Source of the DNA: Letharia columbiana
Lineage: Eukaryota; Ascomycota; Lecanoromycetes; Lecanorales; Parmeliaceae
NCBI RefSeq assembly: GCF_014066305.1
Contig: NW_023501039.1
Coordinates: forward strand, 1,054,001-1,118,000
Direction of reading: 5' to 3'
Length of the DNA stretch: 64,000 nt
Shown here: positions 22,418 through 33,836 of the stretch, piece by piece
How the letters are laid out: each line of letters begins with the position of its first letter
Position numbering within the stretch: position 1 is the stretch's first letter
Notes under the pieces: generated by a model
What the model was told of the DNA's origin: nothing
The model's database searches: none
What the model saw: the letters and a program-made list of their open reading frames with translations, nothing else
Translations under genes and position numbers: made by a program

Positions 22418-24192
22418 TCAGGGACCCCCATCATGTCCCAGATTCTCCCCTCCCGCATTGGTATCAAGCTCCGTCATCCCCTCAACCAGTCCATCACTCT
22501 CAGCCTTCCTCCTCAGCTTTTCCCTTACCTCTTGTACCAGATCTTTCGTATCAACCGTGACCCCGTCCTTCTCTGGGTGACCTTCAGGTAAACCCATCTC
22601 CTTAATCTTCACTTTCCCCTGCGCTTGCTCGTCCTCTCCTAGGATAACAGCGAATGGAATACCGCTCTGCTCAGCCGACTTGAACTGGGCAGGCAATTTC
22701 GGCTTTTGCTTATACGCAAACTCAGCCTTGATGCCAGCGTCCCAAAGAGTCTTGGTGACCTGCATTCGCTCTTTCAACAGCCCGGTGAAGCCTTTGCCTC
22801 CGAATGCCATGACGAAGACGTCGACTTCTGTACTTCGCACGGCCGCGGCGCCTTTGTCGGCTTCCATGCGCGCTTTTGTGATTGAGAAGATCCGATCGAC
22901 CCCAAAGGATATGCCGACACAAGGGATTTGGGTCTTTCCGGAGAACATGCCCACAAGCTCGTCGTACCGGCCACCAGCTGCGACGCTACCAACTCCTACG
23001 GAAGGGTCGTTGGACCGGTCTTCGTCGAACTCGTTTGTTTTTTCTTTCTTTGCGGCTTTCTGAAGCTTTTGACCTGTGGTATTTGACGGGGCTGATCCCT
23101 CCGTAACGACCTCGAAGATGACCCCGGTGTAGTAGTCCAGGCCTCGTGCCAGGCTTAGGTTGAATTCGACTTTATCCAGCACCCCAAATGCCCCCAAGTA
23201 TTCGAACAATAACTCCATATCCTCCAATCCCTTGACGAGATTCTGATTCCCCAGCACCCGCTCGTCCTTCCTCAACTCCTCCATTACGTCCTTCCCACCC
23301 CTCCTCTGAACGAACTCCCAAATCTTGTCCGCAACTTCTTCACTCAATCCTTTCTCTTCCACCATCTCCTTCTTGACCTCCTCCCAAGGGCTCTTATCCA
23401 GCTTATCCACTGCACTACTTATAGTCCGTATTTTCTCCTTGGGCACACCGCATACCTCGAATATCCCATCCAGCACGCCCCTGTGATTGATCTTGATCAA
23501 AAATCCCCCTTTCTGTGTCCATCCTAGTCCCTGTTCCCCAAATACTTCACAGACGATCCTCAAGATCTCCGCGTCAGGAACCATCCGATCGTAAACCCCT
23601 GCAACATCGAAATCGCACTGATAGAATTCTCTCATTCTTCCCTTGGTCATAGCGGGTTGATCCCTGCGATACACTTTGGCGATATGATATCTCTTTATAC
23701 TCTGTATTGATGGGTTCATGGCGAGCCATCGCGCGAAGGGGACGGTGAGGTCGTAGCGTAGGGAGCAGAGTTCTCCGCCTTGGTCGGAGAGATCGTAGAT
23801 GAGTTTTGAGTCTTCGCCATATTTACCGGAGAGGATGGGACGGAGCTCGAAAACGGGGGTGTCGATTGTGACGGCGCCGTGGCGCTTGAAGACGGTGGTT
23901 ACGGCGTTGAAGATGCGGTCGCGGATTACCATATCTTTACCCTCCCCTGCTTCATATGTTAGTGGCGGACTAGGTGGTGAATGGAGGAATAATGTGTACA
24001 ATCTTTCGTCCCCTTGGGAGTCTTGAGCTGGTAGGGGACTTTGTCTTTCCCCATGTCTGCGGTCTCTGTAACGAGTGTTTGGGTACAGAAGGCTCTTTTG
24101 TAAAAGGAGGATGGGTTGGAAATGCTGACTGAGATTTGTGTGTTCAAATTGAGGCACTCAAGCCGGGCAATAGTTCTGTAAATGTACCGCAT
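22418..24192 (-). CDS. HTS1: Histidyl-tRNA synthetase, cytosolic and mitochondrial forms from one gene
   Basis: Class II aminoacyl-tRNA synthetase that charges tRNA-His. Two exons (24192-24000 and 23946-22418, 53-bp intron) give 573 residues. Conserved stretches are [17 protein letters not shown] across the splice, [11 protein letters not shown], motif 2 with [13 protein letters not shown] (about residue 165), His[11 protein letters not shown] (about 330), His[11 protein letters not shown] (about 390) and an anticodon-binding C-terminal domain. There are two in-frame starts. Met1 (24192) opens a basic, Ser/Arg-containing leader of 46 residues that looks like a mitochondrial presequence. Met47 (24054) opens with MGKDKVPYQ and would give the 527-residue cytosolic enzyme. 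This mirrors yeast HTS1. It is head to head with VPS33, 166 bp apart. Confidence 0.95.
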
Positions 24193-24358
24193 GCAAGCTC
24201 GGAGGTTGACTCATTGATCTCACAAACGTAGGTAGGCCTCATTTTGATATTGACGCATTTGCGCTTTAACTCTCACCGTAGCGGAGGCCTTCCGCTTTCC
24301 GCCAATGATCGTCCACTCCTTCTCCGACATTGCACTGTCCCTTGTCTGAAACGCTGGC
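24193..24358. promoter_or_regulatory. Shared bidirectional promoter of HTS1 and VPS33
   Basis: The start codons of the two divergent genes are only 166 bp apart, so both promoters and 5' leaders must overlap here. I see no clear TATA box. Confidence 0.6.
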
Positions 24359-26699
24359 ATGGCTCCACATTCGGGCATTAATACCGATGATATTCGGGAA
24401 AAGGCACGCAAGGATCTTCTGGACTTGCTCGAAGGTGTATGTAAGGCTCAACAACAGATCCTCCGGGCCAGGCAGATGCTAAACATTCCCAGGTCCGTGG
24501 AAAGAAGAACCTGGTGATTGAAAAATCACTCGCGGGACCTATCGGGATCTTTGTCAAGTTCTCTACTCTTCAGGATCATGGTGTCGACAAGATCTTCTTC
24601 CTGGAGAACGACAACGTCGATGCTTCTCAAAAGAATGTAATCTTCTTGGCGAGAGGAGAAAAGGCAAATCAGCCTATCGCTGTTGCTGGTATGTATGTGT
24701 CTGTTTTCCTTATTTTACATTATCTGCATGTTCTTGTCTGGATGCCTTCTCCAAACGTATTCAAAAATCGAAAATGCCTGTCAAGGCTCTAGCATGGGAT
24801 CATAAAGTAGATTGCGTAGATACTCGCCTACTCTACTTGATCAGTCTTGATCCCAAAATGAATGAAAACCACATATACAGCTCGATCTATAGCGTTTTCC
24901 TGCGGTTGCAATAGGTCCGACGCCATCATTACTTGCTGACATTCCTGTTTTGTGCAGAACAGATTAAGCGGTTACAGAAGCAAAGCAACATCGACCATGA
25001 GTTTTCTGTCGTCTGGGTTCCACGGCGTACGCTAGTATGCAACAAGATCTTGGAAGAAGCAGGTGTCTTGGGTGATGTTGGGGTTGAGGAACTCCCTCTG
25101 CACTTCATACCGTTGGAACAAGACGTGCTTTCCTTATGCCTCGACGACTGTTTCAGCGATTTGTACCTGGTATGATAGGTAAAAGCTTTCGTAAAGTCAG
25201 TTCATACTGACAAGATATAGCGGAAGGATCCAACCTCGATTTTCCTGGCTGCTCAAGCGCTCATGCCCATCCAGCAAGCCCACGGCCTGTTCCCACGCAT
25301 CATTGGTAAGGGTGATAATGCGCATCGGTTGATGGAGCTGCTGTTCCGCATGCGCTCGGAAGCTGCGGCGGACGAAAGCACTACGTCTAAGTTCGGCTTG
25401 ATGCCAAGTGCATCTGTCGAGAGCCTGGTCATTATAGATCGAGAGATTGATTTTGCAACCGTGCTCCTGACTCAGCTTACCTACGAAGGCCTGATAGATG
25501 AAATGTTCGGCATTCAGCACAATCAAGCAGAGATTGACTCGTCTGTCGTTGGTCCAGCGCCAGGAGCTCAACAGTCTGGAAGGACTCCAGCTGCGCCAGC
25601 ACAGCAAGGCTTGAAGCGTAAGATACAGCTTGACTCTTTCGACAAGCTTTTCGAACAACTTCGAGATACCAACGGTGCAATAGTGGACGGCTTGCTGAAC
25701 AAGGTCGCTCGGCGCTTGCAAAGTGACATGGAGAGCCGTCATACAGCCAAAACCACATCTGAGCTCCGAGACTTTGTAAATAAACTTCCAGGATACCAAA
25801 CCGAGCAGCAAAGCCTGAAAACGCACATCGGTCTGACAGAAGAGATTATGAAGAATACTCAAGGCGATATCTTTCGGCGCACTCTTGAAGTCCAGCAAAA
25901 TCTCTACGACGGCTCCGATCCATCATACCAACATGACACCATAGAAGAACTCATCTCTCGCGATGTCCCACTCACTGCCATCCTCCGCCTTCTCTGCCTC
26001 GAATCCTGCATTTCAGGCGGTCTGCGACCCAAGGACCTCGAAAACTTCAAACGCCAAATTCTCCACGCTTACGGCTACCAACATCTTCTTACCCTGGACG
26101 CTCTCGAAAAGATGGGGCTCCTGTCATCTCGGGCATCTGCAAATGTACTTCTCAACCCTATCGGTATGGGTGGCGGTGCAGCCGAAGCTACGAAGACGAA
26201 CTACAACTATCTACGCAGGGTCCTCAAACTTGTGGTAGACGAAGTCAACGAACAAAATCCTAATGATATTGCCTATGTCTACAGCGGCTACGCCCCTCTG
26301 TCCGTCCGCCTTGTCCAATCTATCATCCAGAAACAACACCTCCTGACCATCACCAAAGGAGCCTCCGCCGCCTCCAATGGCGTCAGCAGCGCTGCGCATG
26401 GCTGGCAAGGCTTTGAAGAAGCACTTCGCAATACCAAAGGGGAGACTTTCAATAGAGTGCAAAAAGGAGACGATCAGGCGGTCAAGGCGAGACACATGCT
26501 TGCGGGTACTGGGGGAAAGGCAAAGACTGTGGTGGTGATGTTCTTGGGCGGGATTACATTCACTGAGATTGCGGCGCTGAGATTTGTAGCGAAGAGTGAG
26601 GAGGGGAGGAGGAAGATTCTGATTTGTACGACTGATGTTATAAGTGGGGATCGGATGATGGAGGCGGCGATTGAGACAGGGGATTTTGGGAGAGGATAA
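24359..26699 (+). CDS. VPS33: Vacuolar protein sorting protein Vps33 (Sec1/Munc18 family)
   Basis: SM protein of the HOPS and CORVET tethering complexes; it templates SNARE assembly for fusion at endosome and vacuole. Four exons (24359-24436, 24493-24688, 24958-25169, 25221-26699) give 654 residues, close to the family size. Recognisable are the N-terminal GKKNLVIEKSLAGPIGIFVK, the domain with KVIFLARGEK-like text and IKRLQKQSNIDHEFSVVWVPRRT, SLVIIDREIDFATVLLTQLTYEGL (typical of Vps33), and the C-terminal VVVMFLGGITFTEIAALRF. Intron 2 is long (269 bp); the other introns are about 50 bp. It is divergent from HTS1. Confidence 0.95.
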
Positions 26700-27092
26700 G
26701 GTGGTGAGAAGCGAAATGTGCTCTAGCTCATGTGATATGATATCCGAAAAGACGCTGAGAAGGCGTTGTTCCTCCGGGATTGCGTATCCTTCAATCAATA
26801 TTCCAATTTCCACGAGGCCCCTCGGGCATAATGCCAACAGATGTTCGCGGTTAGGTACGCGCGTCATGCCGCAGCGCTTCACCTTAGCGTTGACGATCCC
26901 CCGGCTTGGGCCGACATGCGGTTGATGCTTCTTGGAAGTTGGTCTTGGAGACTTGGACATTCTTCTGCCTCCACAAGCTTCGGGTAATTTTGACTGCCTG
27001 ATATTTCTTCCTGACTTCCTCATACCCTGCCCTTTTTACCTGAAACTCCCAACTGGCAGGGACTCTAATTTACCTTCATCGTTCACAGGTCC
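26700..27092. other. Intergenic region
   Basis: About 390 bp. A frame on the minus strand (26211-27023) overlaps the VPS33 end and lacks family features. A possible intron acceptor (ttcacag) just before 27093 suggests a 5'-leader intron in the next gene. Confidence 0.4.
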
Positions 27093-27778
27093 ATGATGTT
27101 TGCTACTAAACGTCTGGGAAAAGTGAGACCCCCACTCCTCTCCCAGATCCTCATGTCCTCCTTGCTGACACTACCATTAGGAGCTCATCAAGGTAGAATT
27201 CCAACACTTCCCCTCCCAAATCAACCATACCAGCCTAATCCCCAAACCTCAGATCCAACAATCCCTCCCCCCCGGTATTGACTTCGTCAGCGCCCCAGAC
27301 TTTAAACAATGGGAAATGGACATTCGCGTCCTAGACGCAAACCCGCTCTACTTGGATCAGACATACCGCCTCCGCTTCCGATTTAGCACCAATTACCCAA
27401 TAGGTACTTCCCACCTTTCCCTCTGGCCCCTCCTATCCCTTAGCTAACCGGCACCTTTCTCAAATCTAACCTTGAGCGAATCTAACCCTCTTCAATCCTA
27501 CAGAAGCGCCCGAAGTGACTTTCATCCCCCTCTCGCAGCCCCTCCGTACCATCCCAATCCATCCGCACATCTACTCCAACGGCATCATCTGTCTCGACCT
27601 GCTCGGCACGCAAGGCTGGTCACCAGTCCAAAACGTGGAGTCTGTATGCATGAGCCTCCAGAGCATGTTGACTGGCAATACAAAAAATGAGCGGCCGCCA
27701 GGCGATGAGGAATTTGTCAGGAGAAATACGCAGCGGCCGAGGGACATTCGATTCGTCTACGAGGATAGTACCGTCTGA
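27093..27778 (+). CDS. Ubiquitin-conjugating enzyme E2, UBE2W-like
   Basis: Three exons (27093-27122, 27181-27403, 27504-27778) give 175 residues with one UBC fold. The E2 signature is present: a FSTNYPIEAPEVTF strand-loop, PIHPHIYSNGIICLDLL with the catalytic Cys114, then GWSPVQNVESVCMSLQSML. The motif before the cysteine is HPH rather than the usual HPN, and the tail runs RPPGDEEFV and then into a short charged end. Both traits fit the UBE2W group (Ubc16 in fission yeast), which ubiquitinates N-termini. An insertion near residues 30-50 lengthens the front relative to UBE2W. The next gene downstream encodes the NEDD8 E1 Uba3. Confidence 0.85.
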
Positions 27779-28365
27779 AGCGGGCTTGGGCGAAGGCGAG
27801 GCTAGATGGACGTAGGAGGTGCGGAGATGGAGTTCACGAATGGGTTGAGCTTGTGGATTTAGCGAGGCGTTATTGTTGGCGAACACATGAGACGAACTGC
27901 CTACCCTATGGAGAGAACGGTTTTTGAAGACATCATTGGCAGCTGGAAGGTTTTCTGACGGATTTCTCAATGCTATGGAGGGATACATAGAGGACCGCTA
28001 CTTGGTAATACCCAAGCTCATCTCGGAGACAATATAAAAATTCGATACCTTTAGAACTCTGATGCAAATATCTCGGTTGTGTTCAAGATTGAGAAGCAGA
28101 AAGCTCAATAAACATTTCGGCATCGCTGCTGCGCACGCTCAATAGTCCCATTGCTTCAACGGGTGTTTTTGCCTTGGTCTGACATCCACACAAGATCGGG
28201 GATACTGCTTTATGTCCGGTCTTGGCAAGTTAAGTATTCGCTGCCGGTTCTCCTATGCGAAGGCATTATTTGACTTCACTCCTAAAGCTTCCTACTTTTC
28301 GAAAAGCAGTACACTTACCTTAGGATGTCTACAGTAACGGACGGTAATCGCAATCCAAGAGAGAG
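27779..28365. other. Intergenic region
   Basis: About 590 bp of normal composition. A minus-strand frame (27620-27988) is the shadow of the E2 gene. Nothing else is recognisable; the right half should hold the UBA3 promoter. Confidence 0.5.
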
Positions 28366-29875
28366 ATGGTCAAGATCCCAGCATATTCGGAGACGATGAG
28401 AAAAAACATTGACGAGCTTCCCAGGACATATCTCGACAACCTCTTGAGTAAGCCCGGTCCGGCATCCGATCCGGACTGGGTCCCCGGTCCAGAGACAATC
28501 AGCGCTCTAGAGTCGTCAAAGGTCTTGTCAGTAAGGATACAAGTCTCCCAGCGCCGTTGACACGCTAATATGTTGTAGGGTTATGTAAGTGCTTACTACG
28601 TTTCCGAGACCTTGGTTTGATTCTGATGACCTCCAGAGGGGCTGGAGGACTAGGATGCGAGATCCTCAAGAATCTAGCCCTCTCTGGGTTCAAAGATATC
28701 CATGTCATCGATATGGGTATACGTCCCCAAGCATGAACATCTCTGGAACCGGCTCTGACAAGAAGCAGACACCATCGACGTTTCCAATCTGAATCGTCAG
28801 TTCTTATTCCGAGAAGCTGATGTCGGCAAGTCAAAGGCCGAAGTGGCTGCGGCGTTCGTTGAGAAGAGAGTCAAAGGCGTCAAAATCACTCCATACAATG
28901 GCAAAATTCAAGACAAGGACGAGGATTACTACATGCAGTTCAAAATGGTCATTTGCGGTCTTGATAGTATCGAGGCAAGACGATGGATCAATGCCACTTT
29001 GGTAGATATGGTCGACATGGAGGATCCTGAGAGCTTGAAACCACTCATCGATGGAGGAACCGAAGGTAGATGCAAAAGCATATCCGATCTACGTTTTGTA
29101 GGCTGATGTGGATTTTTCAGGATTCAAGGGTCAAGCCAGAGTCATTCTGCCCACCATGAACTCGTGCATCGAATGCCAATTGGACATGCACGCTCCTCGC
29201 GCCGCTGTACCACTATGTACGCTAGCGACAATACCGCGGCAACCATCACACTGCATAGAGTGGGCGCACATCATTGCCTGGGAGGAGCATCGTAAAGACG
29301 AAGTGCTCGACACTGACGACCCAGAACACATCACTTGGCTCTACCAAAAGGCTTTGGCCCGTGCCCAAGACTTCAACATCCCAGGGGTTACCTATTCGTT
29401 GACCCAAGGAGTCGTCAAAAACATCATACCAGCCATCGCATCCACGAATGCCATTATTGCCGCTGCTTGCTGTAACGAAGCGTTCAAGATCGCAACGAGC
29501 TGCAACCCCTTCCTCCAAAACTACATGATGTACAGTGGAGACGAAGGTGTCTACACATACACGTTCGAGACCGAGCGGAAAGAGGACTGTCCTGTATGCG
29601 GGAACCTGGCTAGAAACCTGACGGTCAATCCCAATATGACTTTGCAAGACTTGATCGACAGTTTGGGCGAGCGAGCAGAAGCGCAGCTCAAGAAACCTAC
29701 CTTAAGAAGCGAGGAAAAGTCTCTCTATTCTCAGTTTCCGCAATCGCTCAGAGAGCAGACGGCACCAAATCTCTCGAAGAAGCTTTCGGAATTGGTAGTT
29801 GACGGAGAAGAGATTGGCGTTTCCGACCCGGCATTCACCATCGCCTTTAAGTACAAGCTTATCTTCGGCTCTTGA
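28366..29875 (+). CDS. UBA3: NEDD8-activating enzyme catalytic subunit Uba3
   Basis: Adenylates NEDD8/Rub1 and forms the E1 thioester with it, paired with Ula1/NAE1. Five exons (28366-28526, 28579-28584, 28637-28716, 28769-29065, 29121-29875) give 432 residues, as expected for the family. The nucleotide-binding motif [20 protein letters not shown] is complete only if a 6-nt exon (28579-28584) is included. Then follow [47 protein letters not shown], the catalytic Cys214 in [10 protein letters not shown] followed by [12 protein letters not shown] (typical of Uba3), a pair of zinc-binding CxxC motifs (CIEC and CPVC), and the C-terminal ubiquitin-fold domain that recruits Ubc12. The start could also be the Met at codon 11. 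Confidence 0.93.
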
Positions 29876-30272
29876 TCCGTGGCTTTATTACCAGCCACTC
29901 CCCTCCCCATCTAGGGGTATCGACATGGTGACTGAAGAGACACCGGACCAAGCACCTTCTCGCAGGGCGCCCGAAGCCGGTCCCAGTACTTGCTCCCAGC
30001 TCGCGATCTTTTTGATTAAGGTGAAGCATAGCGAAAACCGCTGAATTGCCAGCAATTGTCACACCTCACGAAGACGTTGTCAGACAAGATTCTACATGAC
30101 GTTCACGTTTTACTCTAGGGACTTGAAACTTGAAGCTTGAAGCCTCGATCTGCGAGCACGTTGATATGGTCGGAATGATGAGCCAAGGCATCAGCCCAGA
30201 GGCTATCTAGATCTATGTTCCCCCAGCGCCATGCAATGCCGCTATTTGATCATGCTATCGTGTCCCGTATCG
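29876..30272. other. Intergenic region between convergent genes
   Basis: About 400 bp between the 3' ends of UBA3 and RPC40. No RNA gene or repeat is seen apart from a small 'cttgaagcttgaagc' duplication near 30128. Confidence 0.5.
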
Positions 30273-31524
30273 TCACCTCATTACATTTGCAAATTGTCGC
30301 TTGAGGCGGCTACATTTCGCCTTGAGAGTCTTTACACTCTCAAGGAACAAATAATCACTATCAAACTGGCCGGTGCTCTCGACGCTGAAGATGAAATGAT
30401 CCCTCACTCTTCCCAACTTCACCTTCCCTTGAAATTCATCATGCCTCAAGCACTCCCTGCTCACAGTATCCTTGAACGTATTCCACACCACGGCCTTCTT
30501 CTCTCCGGCCATCCCCTCCAACTCCTTACCAATCTCGCTCTCTTCCTCCGTCACTTCCTCCAACCCAATGACGCCCTTCGGGAAACATCTAGCAAACTTC
30601 CTGGCGTCATTCCCGATAATGGGCTTGACAATATCGATTGTCGGCAACAACCGATACGTCGCCGTAGCCACAGGACTGAACTTTGCATGATCTGCTCCGA
30701 TTCCCTTGATGCAATGCATGTCCAGATCAATAACCTGCCCCGGCCGCATCTTCGCAAGCAGAATCTCCGGGTTCACGGGCCGAACATGCCCATCTGGCTC
30801 GGGAAACTCCTGATTCTGCCGTCCAGTAGGCTCGAAGGTGATTTGCTTCGCATACACACTCGAGTTGACATACAGCTTCTCCGGATCCGTCTCCCCACTT
30901 TTAACACCCTCTGCTCCTCTCCACTCACACTCTACATACAGCTTCAAAACGACCGTGTTGTTATCCGCAGCAGCGTCTCTGTCATCTCCTCCCTCATCAT
31001 CATCATCCGGCGTAGCAGATTTCTTGTAAAATTGTAACCAATTCAGACCTGAGAGGGACGCTGTCAAAGGAACTAGACCGAGCCGTGCAGAGAGTACTTC
31101 GTCTTGCACTATCGAGGTGTTGTTATGGACAAAGACGGTTTCGATGGCCAGGGTTGGTATTTCAGCGATCATGATTCGGCGGAAGGCGTTGGCGATGCTG
31201 GCGTCTATACCGATGAGGGAGAAGGAGGCATCGAGGGAATCGTTTTTGTGGAATTGGATTTGGAAATTCTTGTAGATTATATTAATACAGGAGGTGTGAT
31301 GAGGAAAGTCAGGAGGCAGATACTTGGTCAAATTTCTCAAGGCTCCATTCATGGTCTTCGCCTGGGTGATGGCCTGGGAAGTCGGTGGAGGTGACATTCG
31401 TGACTGTTTCGGCGTTGACGCCTACTATCTGTGCGATAATTAGCTTATAGAAGTTACAGGAGGCTGATGGATATCATACCTTCCGTCGCCGAGCTTCCTC
31501 TGGCAATATGGGCTCCGGAGCCAT
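30273..31524 (-). CDS. RPC40: RNA polymerase I and III shared subunit AC40
   Basis: Alpha-like subunit that pairs with AC19 to seed assembly of Pol I and Pol III. Three exons (31524-31480, 31428-31324, 31268-30273) give 381 residues. Evidence: VGVNAETVTNVTSTDFPGHH at the N-terminus, the dimerisation segment FSLIGIDASIANAFRRIMIAEIPTLAIETV, SARLGLVPL, the insert domain with ITFEPTGRQ, and the C-terminal FIFSVESTGQ. An acidic, low-complexity stretch (DDDDEGGDDRDA) sits in the middle loop. The first exon encodes 15 residues. It is head to head with the complex I 49-kDa gene. Confidence 0.95.
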
Positions 31525-31723
31525 GGTGGTTGCGATCTTACAATTTCGCACGATGAATTGACAGAGCTTCAAAAAGTTCGAGCGCGCCAAAGCGGCAAAC
31601 AGCCGCCAGCGGAGAAAGTCGAGTGCATCATCGAGCTCCAACCTCATTTAATACCACCTCAACAGTGTCTCTCATACCCCTCCAATCCTCGTGTACTCCC
31701 TCTCCTTCCAGCCATCGGGCACA
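31525..31723. promoter_or_regulatory. Shared bidirectional promoter of RPC40 and the complex I 49-kDa gene
   Basis: Start codons are 199 bp apart on opposite strands. A second in-frame ATG at 31691 could start the plus-strand gene slightly earlier. Confidence 0.55.
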
Positions 31724-33304
31724 ATGGCATCGCCCTTTGCCCGCTTGGCCGGGCACTCTGCAAAACGACTCTGCCTTCGGCCCGCCACCTCACGCACATA
31801 CCTCTCCCGCCCCAGCTACAGAAGAACAGTCGCAACCTCATCACCTCGCCATTATGCCACACCCTCCGACCAGCCTGCCGAACAAACCGGTACTCGCCTC
31901 GTTCCTGTCGACGAGCGCTTCGGCCACCCTATAAACCCCGATGAGCCCCAGCATATGAACCTCACCCCAGAAGACGGGGAAATGGCTCAGAACCGCAAAA
32001 TCAGGCATTACACCGTGAACTTCGGACCTCAGCACCCTGCCGCCCATGGTGTGCTACGTTTGATCCTCGAGCTCAATGGCGAGGAAATTGTGCGCGCGGA
32101 TCCGCATGTTGGGCTACTACATCGCGGAACGGAAAAGTTAATAGAATACAAGACGTATTTGCAGGCTTTGCCCTATTTTGATCGGCTGGATTACGTGTCT
32201 ATGATGACCAATGAGCAGTGCTTTTCGCTCGCGGTAGAGAAGCTGTTGAACATTGAGGTGCCTGACAGGGCGAAGTGGATCAGGACGTTGTTTGGAGAGA
32301 TTACGAGGGTGCTGAACCATTTGATGAGTGTACTCAGTCATGCTATGGATGTGGGAGCGCTCACGCCTTTTTTGTGGGGCTTTGAGGAGAGAGAGAAGTT
32401 GATGGTATGATATCTTTCCCCTATCCTACCCGTGCCTTGTGGCAATCACCTTTCCTCAGGACGAATGGAACTCTAAGAGGACGACAGGAATTCTATGAAC
32501 GTGTCTCTGGCGCCCGCCTCCACGCGGCCTACGTCCGCCCTGGTGGTGTCCACCAAGACCTTCCCCTCGGCCTCCTCGACGACATCTACCAATGGGCGAC
32601 TCAATTTGGCGACCGGATCGACGAAACTGAAGAATTACTTACGGATAACCGAATCTGGAAAGGTCGAACCCAAGGTGTTGGCGTTGTTTCCGCCGCCGAC
32701 GCTCTCAATTACTCTTTCTCCGGCGTCATGCTTCGAGGCAGCGGTGTACCTTGGGATGTACGCAAGAGCCAACCATATGATGCGTACGATCAGGTAGAGT
32801 TTGACGTCCCAGTCGGGGTAAATGGAGACTGCTACGACCGCTATCTCTGCCGCATGGAAGAATTCCGCCAATCCCTCCGCATCATCCACCAATGCCTCAA
32901 CAAAATGCCACCCGGCCCCATCAGAGTTGAAGACTACAAGATCTCCCCACCTCCCCGAGCAGCAATGAAAGAAAACATGGAAGCCTTGATCCACCACTTC
33001 CTGCTCTTCACAAAAGGCTACACCGTCCCTCCAGGAGAGACTTATAGCGCGATCGAAGCACCGAAGGGAGAGATGGGTGTCTTTGTAGTGAGTGATGGCA
33101 GTGAGAGACCATATAGATGTAAGATTCGGGCACCGGGGTTTGCGCATCTAGGGAGCTTTGATCAGATCAGTCGGGGGCATCTTTTGGCGGATGCGGTGGC
33201 GATCATTGGGACGATGGATCTGGTGAGTTACTTCCTGCTGATGTGCCAGTGCGATGGGCTTGCTGACTTGGTGGTTGCAGGTGTTTGGGGAGGTTGACCG
33301 ATAG
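31724..33304 (+). CDS. NADH:ubiquinone oxidoreductase 49-kDa subunit (NDUFS2/NuoD)
   Basis: Core subunit of the peripheral arm of mitochondrial complex I; it forms part of the quinone site. Three exons (31724-32404, 32488-33222, 33281-33304) give 479 residues. The first 40 or so residues are Arg/Ser-rich without acids, as in a matrix presequence. Family stretches are [84 protein letters not shown] and the C-terminal [22 protein letters not shown] ending in FGEVDR. The last exon has only 24 nt (GTG to stop) and restores that conserved end. Confidence 0.97.
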
Positions 33305-33836
33305 ATCCCCACATAGAAAGAGGGAATAAGATTGTCGCTCAGGCGTTCAACTGGGTTATTGTACATAGCTTCCACAACGAATCAATGGTCTATATCACCA
33401 GGCCGTATGCTCACCACAGGTTTGAATCCTCTAGAGCGACGTTCGCCGGTCACATCGGAACACCTACCGCTCCATCGGTTGGGCGAGTAGCCCTTGGAAC
33501 GGCTTCTGCAAGAGCGCGCAGGCGCTCTTCCGGTCTACGTGTTGGCTCAAGGCCCTCATACACACCACTATGCTCTCCATCAAAACGCACTTTCACCCTT
33601 CGAAAAGCGACCAGTCACGCAGCTCAATGGACCGTTAGAGTGTGATGAAAGCTTGATTATTATCCTGTTCTACGAGCAAGATAAGACGTTATGAAACAAC
33701 GATTGACCGATCCACAAGGATCTCCTTCCTGACGCCGTGGGGGGGGGGTATATCCAGCGGTAAAGCATCCGTATTAACATAGCATTTCCTGTCCATATCC
33801 ACAGCATCGCTGCCTCAGACTGCGTACAAGTAGCCC
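33305..33836. other. Intergenic region between convergent genes
   Basis: About 530 bp with a run of G near 33740-33748. No gene is supported. Confidence 0.5.
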
